From Clostridiales bacterium (lineage in GTDB: Bacteria; Bacillota; Clostridia; Lachnospirales; Cellulosilyticaceae), in the NCBI GenBank assembly GCA_019418225.1, contig DYCF01000066.1, positions 1 to 16,933 of the forward strand: a stretch of DNA of 16,933 nt, written 5' to 3'. Within the stretch, counting starts at the first letter, position 1. The number at the start of each line of letters is the position of its first letter. Of the stretch, positions 7,036 to 12,745 are shown piece after piece. The translations under genes and the position numbers were made by a program. The notes below the pieces were generated by a model. That model had not been told where the DNA came from, did not search any database, and was given only the letters and a program-made list of their open reading frames with translations.

Positions 7036-8262
7036 ATGAAATTATTACTAGAAAAAAGAAGTAAACTTATTGAAAAGATTGAAGCATTAGTAGGAAAGGT
7101 AGAGCAAGAAACTAGAGCCTTTTCTAATGAGGAGCTTAATGAAGTAAATGCGTATAAAGAACAAATTAAACAGATTGATGAAACAATTAGAGCTAAAGAA
7201 GAAGCTAGAAACTTAATGACAACGATTAAAAAGCCAGCTTCATCTACTGAGCCAGTAAAACAAATTAGATCTATTTCAGAAGAAATTAGAAGCCTTAGAG
7301 CAGATGCAGAGCTAGAGATTGGTAATAGAGAATTAAGAGATGCAACGCATACTTTTTCATCAGATGCTATTGGAGCAAGTAATGCGGCTACAGAGAATAT
7401 TGCTAAGACAACTTTTGGAGATTACATTTTAGATAAATTGGCTTATGTATCTCCTTTATATGGAGCAGTAAGACATGAACGCTTTGGGAATAGTAAGCAT
7501 CAAATCCCTGTACAAGCTAATAAGCTAGGAAAATTTGTACCAATGCATGAGCTTGCAGAGTACAGCAAGCAAACAGCCAACTTTAAGCCTATTAAATTAG
7601 AAGCACATAAGTTTGGTACATTGATTTCATTCTCACAAGAAGCATTAGAGGATACAGGTTATAACTTAGAAAGCGAATTACTTAGACAGTTAGCAGAATC
7701 ATATAGCATGACTTTAGATGAATTAATTGTAAAAGGAAATGAAGAATATGGTGTACAAGGATTAAATAGTTTTAGTACAGAAGATGGTGTAAAAGAAGTA
7801 ACACTACCTACACAATTAACACCTGAGACATTAACAGAACTTTATTTTGCATTACCTATTCGATATAGAAATACAGCAACTTGGGTGATTTCAGACCAAA
7901 CAGCTAGAGCATTAACAGATATGAAGTTTACAGATGGCAAGCCTGTATTAGTAACTTCTTATAATGGCTCACCAGTAGGAATGCAAACAACTATTTTAGG
8001 TAGACCAGTTATTATTAATGAACATATTGCAGAGCTAAATGATACAGGAACAGCCATTTATTTTGGTGATTTAGGTCGAGCACTTATTGTAGGGGAAAGA
8101 AAATCCTTATCACTTCAAAAGTCTACAGAATATGGTTTTGCTAATGATGAAATTGCTATTAAAGCAAATATGCGATTAGATATTAAAAAAGCATTAGGGG
8201 AAGCAATGGTCATTGGGAAAGCTACAGGTGTGGGTAAAACAACTAGGAGTAAAGCAGCTTAA
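7036..8262 (+). CDS. Major capsid protein, HK97 fold
   Basis: Main shell protein, 408 residues, the usual length for HK97-type precursors that carry their own scaffold. Residues 1-75 are charged and heptad-like (many E, K, L), which fits the coiled-coil delta domain. The HK97-fold region follows from about residue 110, with the recognisable segments K-x-x-I-P-V, A-E-Y-S-K-x-x-x-x-F-K-P-I-K-L-E-A-x-K and L-I-S-F-S-Q-E-A-L-E-D (P-domain and spine region). The protease upstream should cleave between the two parts, probably near residues 90-110; I cannot fix the site. The ATG at 7036 is preceded by AAAGGA (7023-7028). The stop overlaps the next start as TAATG. Confidence 0.95.
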   Translation: MKLLLEKRSKLIEKIEALVGKVEQETRAFSNEELNEVNAYKEQIKQIDETIRAKEEARNLMTTIKKPASSTEPVKQIRSISEEIRSLRADAELEIGNRELRDATHTFSSDAIGASNAATENIAKTTFGDYILDKLAYVSPLYGAVRHERFGNSKHQIPVQANKLGKFVPMHELAEYSKQTANFKPIKLEAHKFGTLISFSQEALEDTGYNLESELLRQLAESYSMTLDELIVKGNEEYGVQGLNSFSTEDGVKEVTLPTQLTPETLTELYFALPIRYRNTATWVISDQTARALTDMKFTDGKPVLVTSYNGSPVGMQTTILGRPVIINEHIAELNDTGTAIYFGDLGRALIVGERKSLSLQKSTEYGFANDEIAIKANMRLDIKKALGEAMVIGKATGVGKTTRSKAA

Positions 8263-8555
8263 TGAAGTTATCAGAGATTGATGTACCTTTTGTAAAAGAG
8301 TATCTAAGACAAGATAGTGATGAAGATGATATGCTCATTGGAGTTATTTTAGAAGGGGCTAAGGACTATATAGTTAAATACACAGGGCAGAGCTTAGAAC
8401 AGTTAGATGATAGTGAAGATTTAACTATTGCAGTACTTGTATTAGTGGCTGAGTTTTATGATAATAGGACTATTTCTGTTAATGAGAGGGTTAATTTGAG
8501 GATTAATAGTATGTTGGAGTCTTTATTGGGAAGATATAGTTTAAATTTGTTGTAG
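8262..8555 (+). CDS. Head-tail connector protein (gp6-like)
   Basis: A 97-residue, mostly helical acidic protein that fits the Phage_gp6/QLRG connector family: D-x-x-F-V-K-E-Y-L-R near the start, D-D-M-L-I-x-x-x-x-x-x-A-K-D-Y-I-x-x-Y-T-G (about 22-42), then V-L-V-L-V-A-E-F-Y-D-N-R (about 57-68). In relatives it forms a ring under the portal. It is translationally coupled to the capsid gene through TAATG, and its position after the capsid gene matches the family. A passenger gene separates it from the adaptor that normally follows. Confidence 0.85.
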   Translation: MKLSEIDVPFVKEYLRQDSDEDDMLIGVILEGAKDYIVKYTGQSLEQLDDSEDLTIAVLVLVAEFYDNRTISVNERVNLRINSMLESLLGRYSLNLL

Positions 8556-8578
8556 GATTATTTTGAATTATATATAAT
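8550..8578 (+). promoter_or_regulatory. Putative promoter for the inserted gene at 8597
   Basis: A perfect TATAAT at 8573-8578 lies 17 bases after a weak TTGTAG at 8550-8555. It falls in the short gap before an inserted gene, as expected of a moron with its own promoter. AT-richness makes a chance match possible. Confidence 0.4.
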
Positions 8579-8596
8579 ATACTTAAGGGGGGATTA

Positions 8597-9034
8597 ATGA
8601 TGAGTGAATTATGTAACTTTATTGAAAAAAACATAGTTACAATTATAGGCCTAGCATTAACATATTTAGGTTTAAAGAAAAACTTTATAGATAATTTTAA
8701 ATTACAAAGAACAGAAAATCAGTTGGATAAAATAAATAGTTTGTCTATGAAAATTCAAGGGTGTATTGATAAATCCATTAGAGAACCAATATTGTTTAAA
8801 GAGGCATTTGATGAGATTGGTCAAGACATTGTATGTTATGGGTCTAAAAAAAGTTTATCAATATTTATATTTTTAAAGGAATATGTTGTAGAACATGATA
8901 GTGCAGGAATACTCCATATTTTTGTTTACTTAAGTTTGTTATTAGCCCAGGTGAGGCAAGATACTATTGGTGAAGTCGTTAATCCTGAGTTGTTAATTAA
9001 AATGCAATTACAACTTGGAGACCAATATAACTAG
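8597..9034 (+). CDS. Hypothetical protein with N-terminal membrane segment (passenger gene)
   Basis: I do not recognise this 145-residue protein. It has a hydrophobic stretch at about residues 12-27 that could span the membrane, then a long helical, charged region, and a second hydrophobic patch near 106-117 (I-F-V-Y-L-S-L-L-L). It starts at ATG 8597 or the next ATG at 8600; the ribosome binding site AAGGGGGGA (8585-8593) suits 8600 slightly better. It interrupts the conserved connector-adaptor pair and has a possible promoter, so it looks like a moron. After the TAG at 9032 the same frame stays open for another 25 codons, so the gene may have been shortened by a nonsense change. Function unknown. 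Confidence 0.6.
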   Translation: MMSELCNFIEKNIVTIIGLALTYLGLKKNFIDNFKLQRTENQLDKINSLSMKIQGCIDKSIREPILFKEAFDEIGQDIVCYGSKKSLSIFIFLKEYVVEHDSAGILHIFVYLSLLLAQVRQDTIGEVVNPELLIKMQLQLGDQYN

Positions 9035-9124
9035 GAAAGGGAAAAAATTAAGGAAATTAATAATTGTGCAGTAAAGCAATTAAAATTAGATAGGAGATTT
9101 TTAATTAAATAGAGGGTGATATAA

Positions 9125-9466
9125 ATACATTTTGACAGTGGAAAACTAAATAAGAGAATAACATTTATATTCTATTCAGAGGTAGAAAATGAAATAGGAC
9201 AACTTATACAACAGCCCATACAAATCAAAAAGGTGTGGGCATTTTTAGAACCTCTTAGGGGTTATCAGCAAACAGAAGCACAAAGATTAAGTAGTGAAAC
9301 GACCTATAAAATCTTAACACGTTATCATAAAGGTATTAATCAAGATATGCTTATTAATTATGAAGGCAAAAAAATTTATATTCATCAAGTCTTAGATGTT
9401 GAAGAACGTCATGCTTATATGGAGATAACAGCAACTTGGAAAGGTGAAATGTGGGAAGATGAGTAG
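9125..9466 (+). CDS. Head-tail adaptor (SPP1 gp16-like / Phage_H_T_join), ATA start proposed
   Basis: A protein of about 113 residues that closes the head-to-tail connection. The N-terminal G-K-L-N-K-R-I-T-F is the signature opening of this family, followed by V-W-A-F-L-E-P-L-R-G, E-A-Q-R-L, and Y-E-G-K-K-I-Y-I-H-Q-V-L-D-V-E-E-R. The first conventional start in frame (GTG at 9233) would remove that opening. Between the in-frame TAA at 9122 and GTG 9233 there is no ATG, GTG or TTG. The first codon after the stop is ATA (9125-9127), with AGAGGGTGAT at 9111-9120 placed as its ribosome binding site. Family assignment is strong; ATA initiation is inferred, and it is one of three such cases here. 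Confidence 0.85.
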   Translation: MHFDSGKLNKRITFIFYSEVENEIGQLIQQPIQIKKVWAFLEPLRGYQQTEAQRLSSETTYKILTRYHKGINQDMLINYEGKKIYIHQVLDVEERHAYMEITATWKGEMWEDE

Positions 9467-9878
9467 TAGCTTTACGACCAAAGGTTTAGATACTTTAGAG
9501 AAAAAATTAGGTTATGTAGCAGAGCATTATCCGTTTGAATCAGAAATACTGCTTACTAGAATGGGAAATAACTTTAGAAAAGCAGTTAAAGCAAAAACTC
9601 CTGATAGTGGAGAAGATAGCAAAAGGAAGCTTATGAAGTCTTATAAGGTAAGTAAGGTTCAAGGTACAGGAAAAGACCTTTATGTAGAATTTAGATCTAC
9701 CTCACCTCACTTTCATTTAGTAGAACGAGGGCATGAAATTGTAAAAAGAAATGGTGAAGCTACAGGTATGAGAAGAGCAGGAAAGTTTATGGTAGAACAA
9801 ACAGCTCTTGAATATCAAAAAGAGTTTCCTAAAGAGGTAGAGCGTACGGTAAATAGATTAATAAAAGGACTTAAATAA
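9459..9878 (+). CDS. HK97 gp10-like tail component
   Basis: About 139 residues. It fits the HK97-gp10_like family, small proteins at the head-tail joint that act in tail completion. Visible features are G-L-D-T-L-E-K-K-L near the start, A-V-K-A-K-T-P-D-S-G in the first third (family A-K-x-x-A-P-x-x-T-G-x-L), H-L-V-E-R-G-H near the middle (family V-E-x-G-T/H), and a helical C-terminus. The frame opens at a GTG (9444), but ATG 9459 gives the expected length, with GGAAAGGTGA at 9438-9447 as the likely ribosome binding site. It overlaps the adaptor gene by 8 bases. Confidence 0.85.
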   Translation: MSSSFTTKGLDTLEKKLGYVAEHYPFESEILLTRMGNNFRKAVKAKTPDSGEDSKRKLMKSYKVSKVQGTGKDLYVEFRSTSPHFHLVERGHEIVKRNGEATGMRRAGKFMVEQTALEYQKEFPKEVERTVNRLIKGLK

Positions 9879-10319
9879 ATGGTTTTATATCAAGATATTG
9901 CAAAGGCAGTAACAACGGTTATTAAGGGAGCATTTCCTAATGTACCTATATATGGTGATGAAGTTAAAGAGGGTTATAAGAAGCCTTCTTTTTTTGTGGG
10001 CATTTTGCCAGTAAGTAGTATTAACCACACTAAAAGCATCAAAGAAGAGCAGCTACTTATTACAATAAGTTATTTTTCCAATACGACAGATACCTTAAAG
10101 AATTATAGTGTCATGCAAGAGCTAAAAGTAGCGTTTGGACAGGTATTAGGTGTGGATAATAGAAAGTTTACCATCCAAGAAACCAATACACAGAAAGTAG
10201 GAGAGGAGGGTGATATTTATCAATTTACTTTTGATATTAACTATTATGAGTTGACTTGTAATGAGTCTGACAGCGTATTAGCAGGAAAAATTATTTATAA
10301 AGAGAAGGGAAGTGACTAA
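9879..10319 (+). CDS. Phage tail terminator protein (DUF6838-like)
   Basis: A 146-residue protein starting M-V-L-Y-Q-D-I-A-K-A-V. It has Y-G-D-E-V-K-E-G-Y-K-K-P-S-F-F-V near residues 26-41, the typical opening of the tail-terminator family of PBSX-like myophages, which caps the tail tube below the connector. The start ATG directly follows the previous stop, with AAAAGGA eight bases upstream. The stop overlaps the sheath start as TAATG, fitting coupled translation. The position between the gp10-like and sheath genes is the conserved one. Confidence 0.82.
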   Translation: MVLYQDIAKAVTTVIKGAFPNVPIYGDEVKEGYKKPSFFVGILPVSSINHTKSIKEEQLLITISYFSNTTDTLKNYSVMQELKVAFGQVLGVDNRKFTIQETNTQKVGEEGDIYQFTFDINYYELTCNESDSVLAGKIIYKEKGSD

Positions 10320-11377
10320 TGGGTTTACCATCAGTAATTATTAATTTTAAGGAAACAGGTGGCACAGCTATTAAAAGAGGAGAACGAGGCATTGTGGCGC
10401 TGGTATTAAAGGATGGTGTGGATGAAATAGAAAGCCATGGGGTATTAAGTGCCTCAGAGATTCCAAAGGATTTAAAGGAGTTTAATAAAGAACAAGTAGA
10501 ATTAGCTTTAATGGGTTATCAGACACCACCTAAAAAAGTATTAATTGTGGTGATGCCACAGGAAGAAACAGGTTATAGTGAAGTTATGAAATATCTTGAA
10601 TGTTTAAGATGGGATTACTTAGCTATTCCTGAGATTGAAGAAGAGAATGTAAATAGTATTTCGAGTTGGGTTAAGTCATTAGATAAGAAAGTAAAAGCAG
10701 TATTACCAAATTGCAAAGGAGACCATGAAAGTATTATTAACTTTACAAGTAATAATATTGTGACCAATACAAGGACATATACCACAGCAGAATATTGCAG
10801 TAGAATAGCAGGTCTTTTAGCAGGTACACCTATGACTATTTCAGCAACCTATGCACCATTAAATGAGGTAGTAGATTTTGATAAGCTAACTAAAACAGAA
10901 ATGGATGTAGCTATTAATAAAGGTGAGTTAGTACTTTATCATGATGGAGAAAAAGTTAAAGTAGCAAGAGCGGTAAATAGCTTTGTAACAACTACCCAAG
11001 ATAAGGGAGAATCATTTAAAAAGATTAAGATTGTAGATGCTATGCACATGATACATGATGATATTAAAAAGACTACAGAAGATAGCTATTTAGGAAAGTA
11101 TGCAAATAGTTATGATAATAAATGCTTACTAATTACAGCTATTCAAGCTTATTTAGATCAATTAGTGCTAGAGGGTATTTTAGATAATAGCTATGCCAAT
11201 AAAGTATATATTGATGTGGAAGGACAAACAGCCTATTTAAAATCAATAGGTGTGGATGTGGAGAGCTTATCAGAGAGAGAGATTAAGGAGTACAATACTA
11301 AAGATAAGGTATTTTTAGCATCTAATATTAAAATACTTGATGCGATTGAAGATATTACTTTAGATATAGCGATTTAA
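10319..11377 (+). CDS. Contractile tail sheath protein (XkdK-like)
   Basis: Forms the sheath around the tail tube and contracts during infection. The 352 residues, the opening G-L-P-S-V-I-I-N-F-K-E-T-G-G-T-A, the R-G-E-R-G-I-V-A-L-V-L segment and the central A-G-L-L-A-G-T-P region (near 160-170, the family's A-G-x-x-A-G motif) identify the Firmicute PBSX/XkdK-type sheath. This is the clearest evidence that the phage has a contractile tail. It is translationally coupled to the terminator gene through TAATG. In relatives the tube gene follows directly; here a small membrane-protein gene and a terminator separate them. Confidence 0.93.
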   Translation: MGLPSVIINFKETGGTAIKRGERGIVALVLKDGVDEIESHGVLSASEIPKDLKEFNKEQVELALMGYQTPPKKVLIVVMPQEETGYSEVMKYLECLRWDYLAIPEIEEENVNSISSWVKSLDKKVKAVLPNCKGDHESIINFTSNNIVTNTRTYTTAEYCSRIAGLLAGTPMTISATYAPLNEVVDFDKLTKTEMDVAINKGELVLYHDGEKVKVARAVNSFVTTTQDKGESFKKIKIVDAMHMIHDDIKKTTEDSYLGKYANSYDNKCLLITAIQAYLDQLVLEGILDNSYANKVYIDVEGQTAYLKSIGVDVESLSEREIKEYNTKDKVFLASNIKILDAIEDITLDIAI

Positions 11378-11418
11378 GGCGTACTGTTTTATAATATATC
11401 CAACAGGAGGGGATATGT

Positions 11419-11658
11419 ATGAAGTGGTTTGCGATTTTACTAGGTTTAGTATGTATTATTTGGGAGATAGTATTTTTACCTAAAGTAATAGAGAAGAATA
11501 TCAGAAAAGAAGTTAAAGATATTAATGGTGTGGTAATTAGTATTAAGAGCATAGGAAGAAGAGAAGCTATGTATTTAGTCGAGTATAAAATAGGGGAAGA
11601 ACTAATTCGAAATAATGTAAGATGTAATTGGATGGGTAAAATCGAGGAATGGATATAA
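11419..11658 (+). CDS. Small membrane protein (passenger gene)
   Basis: A 79-residue protein with one hydrophobic segment at residues 2-22 (W-F-A-I-L-L-G-L-V-C-I-I-W-E-I-V-F-L-P), then a basic linker and a small soluble domain rich in beta-type residues. The ATG has a strong ribosome binding site (CAGGAGGGG around 11403-11411). I do not recognise the family. It separates the sheath and tube genes, which are normally adjacent. A TATAAT at 11390-11395 precedes it and a hairpin terminator overlaps its stop, so it looks like an independent promoter-gene-terminator unit. Expression in the lysogen is possible but unproven. Confidence 0.6.
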   Translation: MKWFAILLGLVCIIWEIVFLPKVIEKNIRKEVKDINGVVISIKSIGRREAMYLVEYKIGEELIRNNVRCNWMGKIEEWI

Positions 11659-11679
11659 AGGCACATAGTGTCTTTTTTT
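11657..11679 (+). terminator. Rho-independent terminator after the small membrane-protein gene
   Basis: AAAGGCAC (11657-11664) pairs with GTGTCTTT (11668-11675) over 8 positions, one of them a G-T wobble, around a 3-base loop. The T run continues to 11679. It lies inside the late operon just upstream of the tail tube gene, so late transcripts must read through it. Confidence 0.7.
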
Positions 11680-11704
11680 ATACCCCAAATTAAAGGAGGA
11701 ATGG

Positions 11705-12133
11705 ATGGATAAATTTTCAGCACACCAAGTGATTAATGGCACTTGGGGAGAAGTATGGATTGATGGTACTTATATGGCAGAGGTGACAGCCTTTGAAGCA
11801 AAAGTAACATTAGAGAAAACAGATGTAAATATGACAAGGCGACTTGCAAAAGCTCAGAAGGTAATAGGCTTTTCTTGTTCAGGTCAAATTACGTTAAATA
11901 AAGTATCATCTTATTTTATTAAGAAACTAAGTGATGATATGAAAGCAGGAAGACAAACAGTTTGTACAATCATTAGTAAGTTAGATGATCCAGACGCACA
12001 AGGAGCTGAGCGTGTGGTAATTAAAGATGCAGTTTTTGATGAGCTAACACTCGCAAACTGGTCAGCAAAGACATTAGGTGAAGAACAAGTAAGTTTTACA
12101 TTTAGTGATTGGGATTTGTTAGATACTATTTAA
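11705..12133 (+). CDS. Tail tube protein (XkdM-like)
   Basis: Inner tube subunit of the contractile tail, 142 residues. The sequence follows the XkdM/DUF2001 pattern: I-N-G-T-W-G-E-V-W-I-D-G near the start, E-V-T-A-F-E-A-K-V-T-L-E-K-T-D-V (about 27-42), G-S/Y-x-G-S-G-like K-V-I-G-F-S-C-S-G-Q-I-T-L-N-K (about 52-66), and a C-terminal E-E-Q-V-S-F-T-F-S-D-W-D-L-L-D. Of two overlapping ATGs (11701 and 11705), the second is in frame and five bases from AGGAGG (11694-11699). The gene follows a terminator, and I see no new promoter in the gap. Confidence 0.93.
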   Translation: MDKFSAHQVINGTWGEVWIDGTYMAEVTAFEAKVTLEKTDVNMTRRLAKAQKVIGFSCSGQITLNKVSSYFIKKLSDDMKAGRQTVCTIISKLDDPDAQGAERVVIKDAVFDELTLANWSAKTLGEEQVSFTFSDWDLLDTI

Positions 12134-12152
12134 GACAGAAGAGGAGAAACAT

Positions 12153-12569
12153 ATGAGTTTAATTGATAAGTTATTACAAATGGATAAATCAAAATTAATG
12201 GAAATGCCTACAAAGGAAGTAGAGTTTGAAAGATTAACGAAGTTATTAGGTGAGCCTTTTAATGTAAAATGTAAGGCCATTGATGGTGAGAGATATGCAG
12301 ATATTCAAAGGTCAGCAGTAGATTTAAATAAAAAAGGTGGCTTAAGAGATATTAATCTTTTTGAAATGCAGGTGCTTACAGTAATTGATGGTGTGATAGA
12401 ACCTAGCTTAAAGGATAAAAGATTATTAGCTTACTTTGGATGTGCGACACCTAAGGAGTTAGTTAAAAAGCTATTTTTAGCAGGTGAGATTGCAGAGCTA
12501 TCTAGTGTGATTACTGAGTTATCAGGCTATGATAAGGACGAGGATGAAGAAGAGTTAAAAAAGCAATAG
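12153..12569 (+). CDS. Tail assembly chaperone (XkdN-like), zero-frame product
   Basis: A 138-residue chaperone that coats the tape measure protein during tail assembly and is not usually in the mature virion. It fits the XkdN/Phage_TAC family: I-D-K-L-L-Q-M-D at the start, L-x-K-L-L-G-E-P-F near 26-35, then D-I-N-L-F-E-M-Q-V-L-T-V-I-D-G-V near 67-82, ending in an acidic D-E-D-E-E-E-L-K-K tail. The last codons form a slippery A-AAA-AAG at 12557-12563. Positions 12535-12546 are purine-rich, with GAGG 13 bases upstream, and could act as an internal ribosome-binding stimulator as in dnaX. The gene immediately precedes the tape measure gene, as in most long-tailed phages. Confidence 0.9.
   Translation: MSLIDKLLQMDKSKLMEMPTKEVEFERLTKLLGEPFNVKCKAIDGERYADIQRSAVDLNKKGGLRDINLFEMQVLTVIDGVIEPSLKDKRLLAYFGCATPKELVKKLFLAGEIAELSSVITELSGYDKDEDEEELKKQ
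12557..12563 (+). promoter_or_regulatory. -1 ribosomal frameshift site (A-AAA-AAG)
   Basis: The zero frame reads TTA-AAA-AAG then CAA-TAG. A -1 slip on AAA-AAG leads into an open frame of 60 codons. The heptamer is the well-known dnaX-type slippery sequence and lies at the position where tail chaperone genes commonly shift. I found no strong downstream hairpin. Confidence 0.82.
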
Positions 12570-12745
12570 AAGAAAGCTATGAAATGCAAGTTATGTATTT
12601 ACTCTTTAAATATAAAAATATGAAGCCTTCGGAGTTTTATTGGCTACCAGTGGGCGAAAAGAAAATATTAGGGTATTTTATAAAAAGAGAGCTAGAAGAG
12701 CGACAAAAGGAAATGCAACAGATGTATGGGGGTGATACCTCATAG
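12563..12745 (+). CDS. Tail assembly chaperone frameshift extension (gpGT-like T part)
   Basis: Read in the -1 frame after the slippery site, this region encodes 60 residues, giving a fused protein of about 197. The extension contains Y-L-L-F-K-Y, M-K-P-S-E-F-Y-W-L-P, G-E-K-K-I-L-G-Y-F-I and R-E-L-E-E-R-Q-K-E. This looks like the helical second domain of chaperone pairs, which binds tail tube or tape measure protein. A separate start at ATG 12593 or 12620 is possible but lacks a good ribosome binding site. The TAG stop overlaps the proposed ATA start of the tape measure gene as ATAG. Confidence 0.8.
   Translation, partial: AIEESYEMQVMYLLFKYKNMKPSEFYWLPVGEKKILGYFIKRELEERQKEMQQMYGGDTS

Noticed and set aside
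11355..11723. 122-codon open frame on the - strand
   Set aside because: It is antisense to the small membrane gene and the sheath and tube gene ends, and its Ile/Leu/Ser-rich composition is typical of shadow frames in AT-rich DNA.
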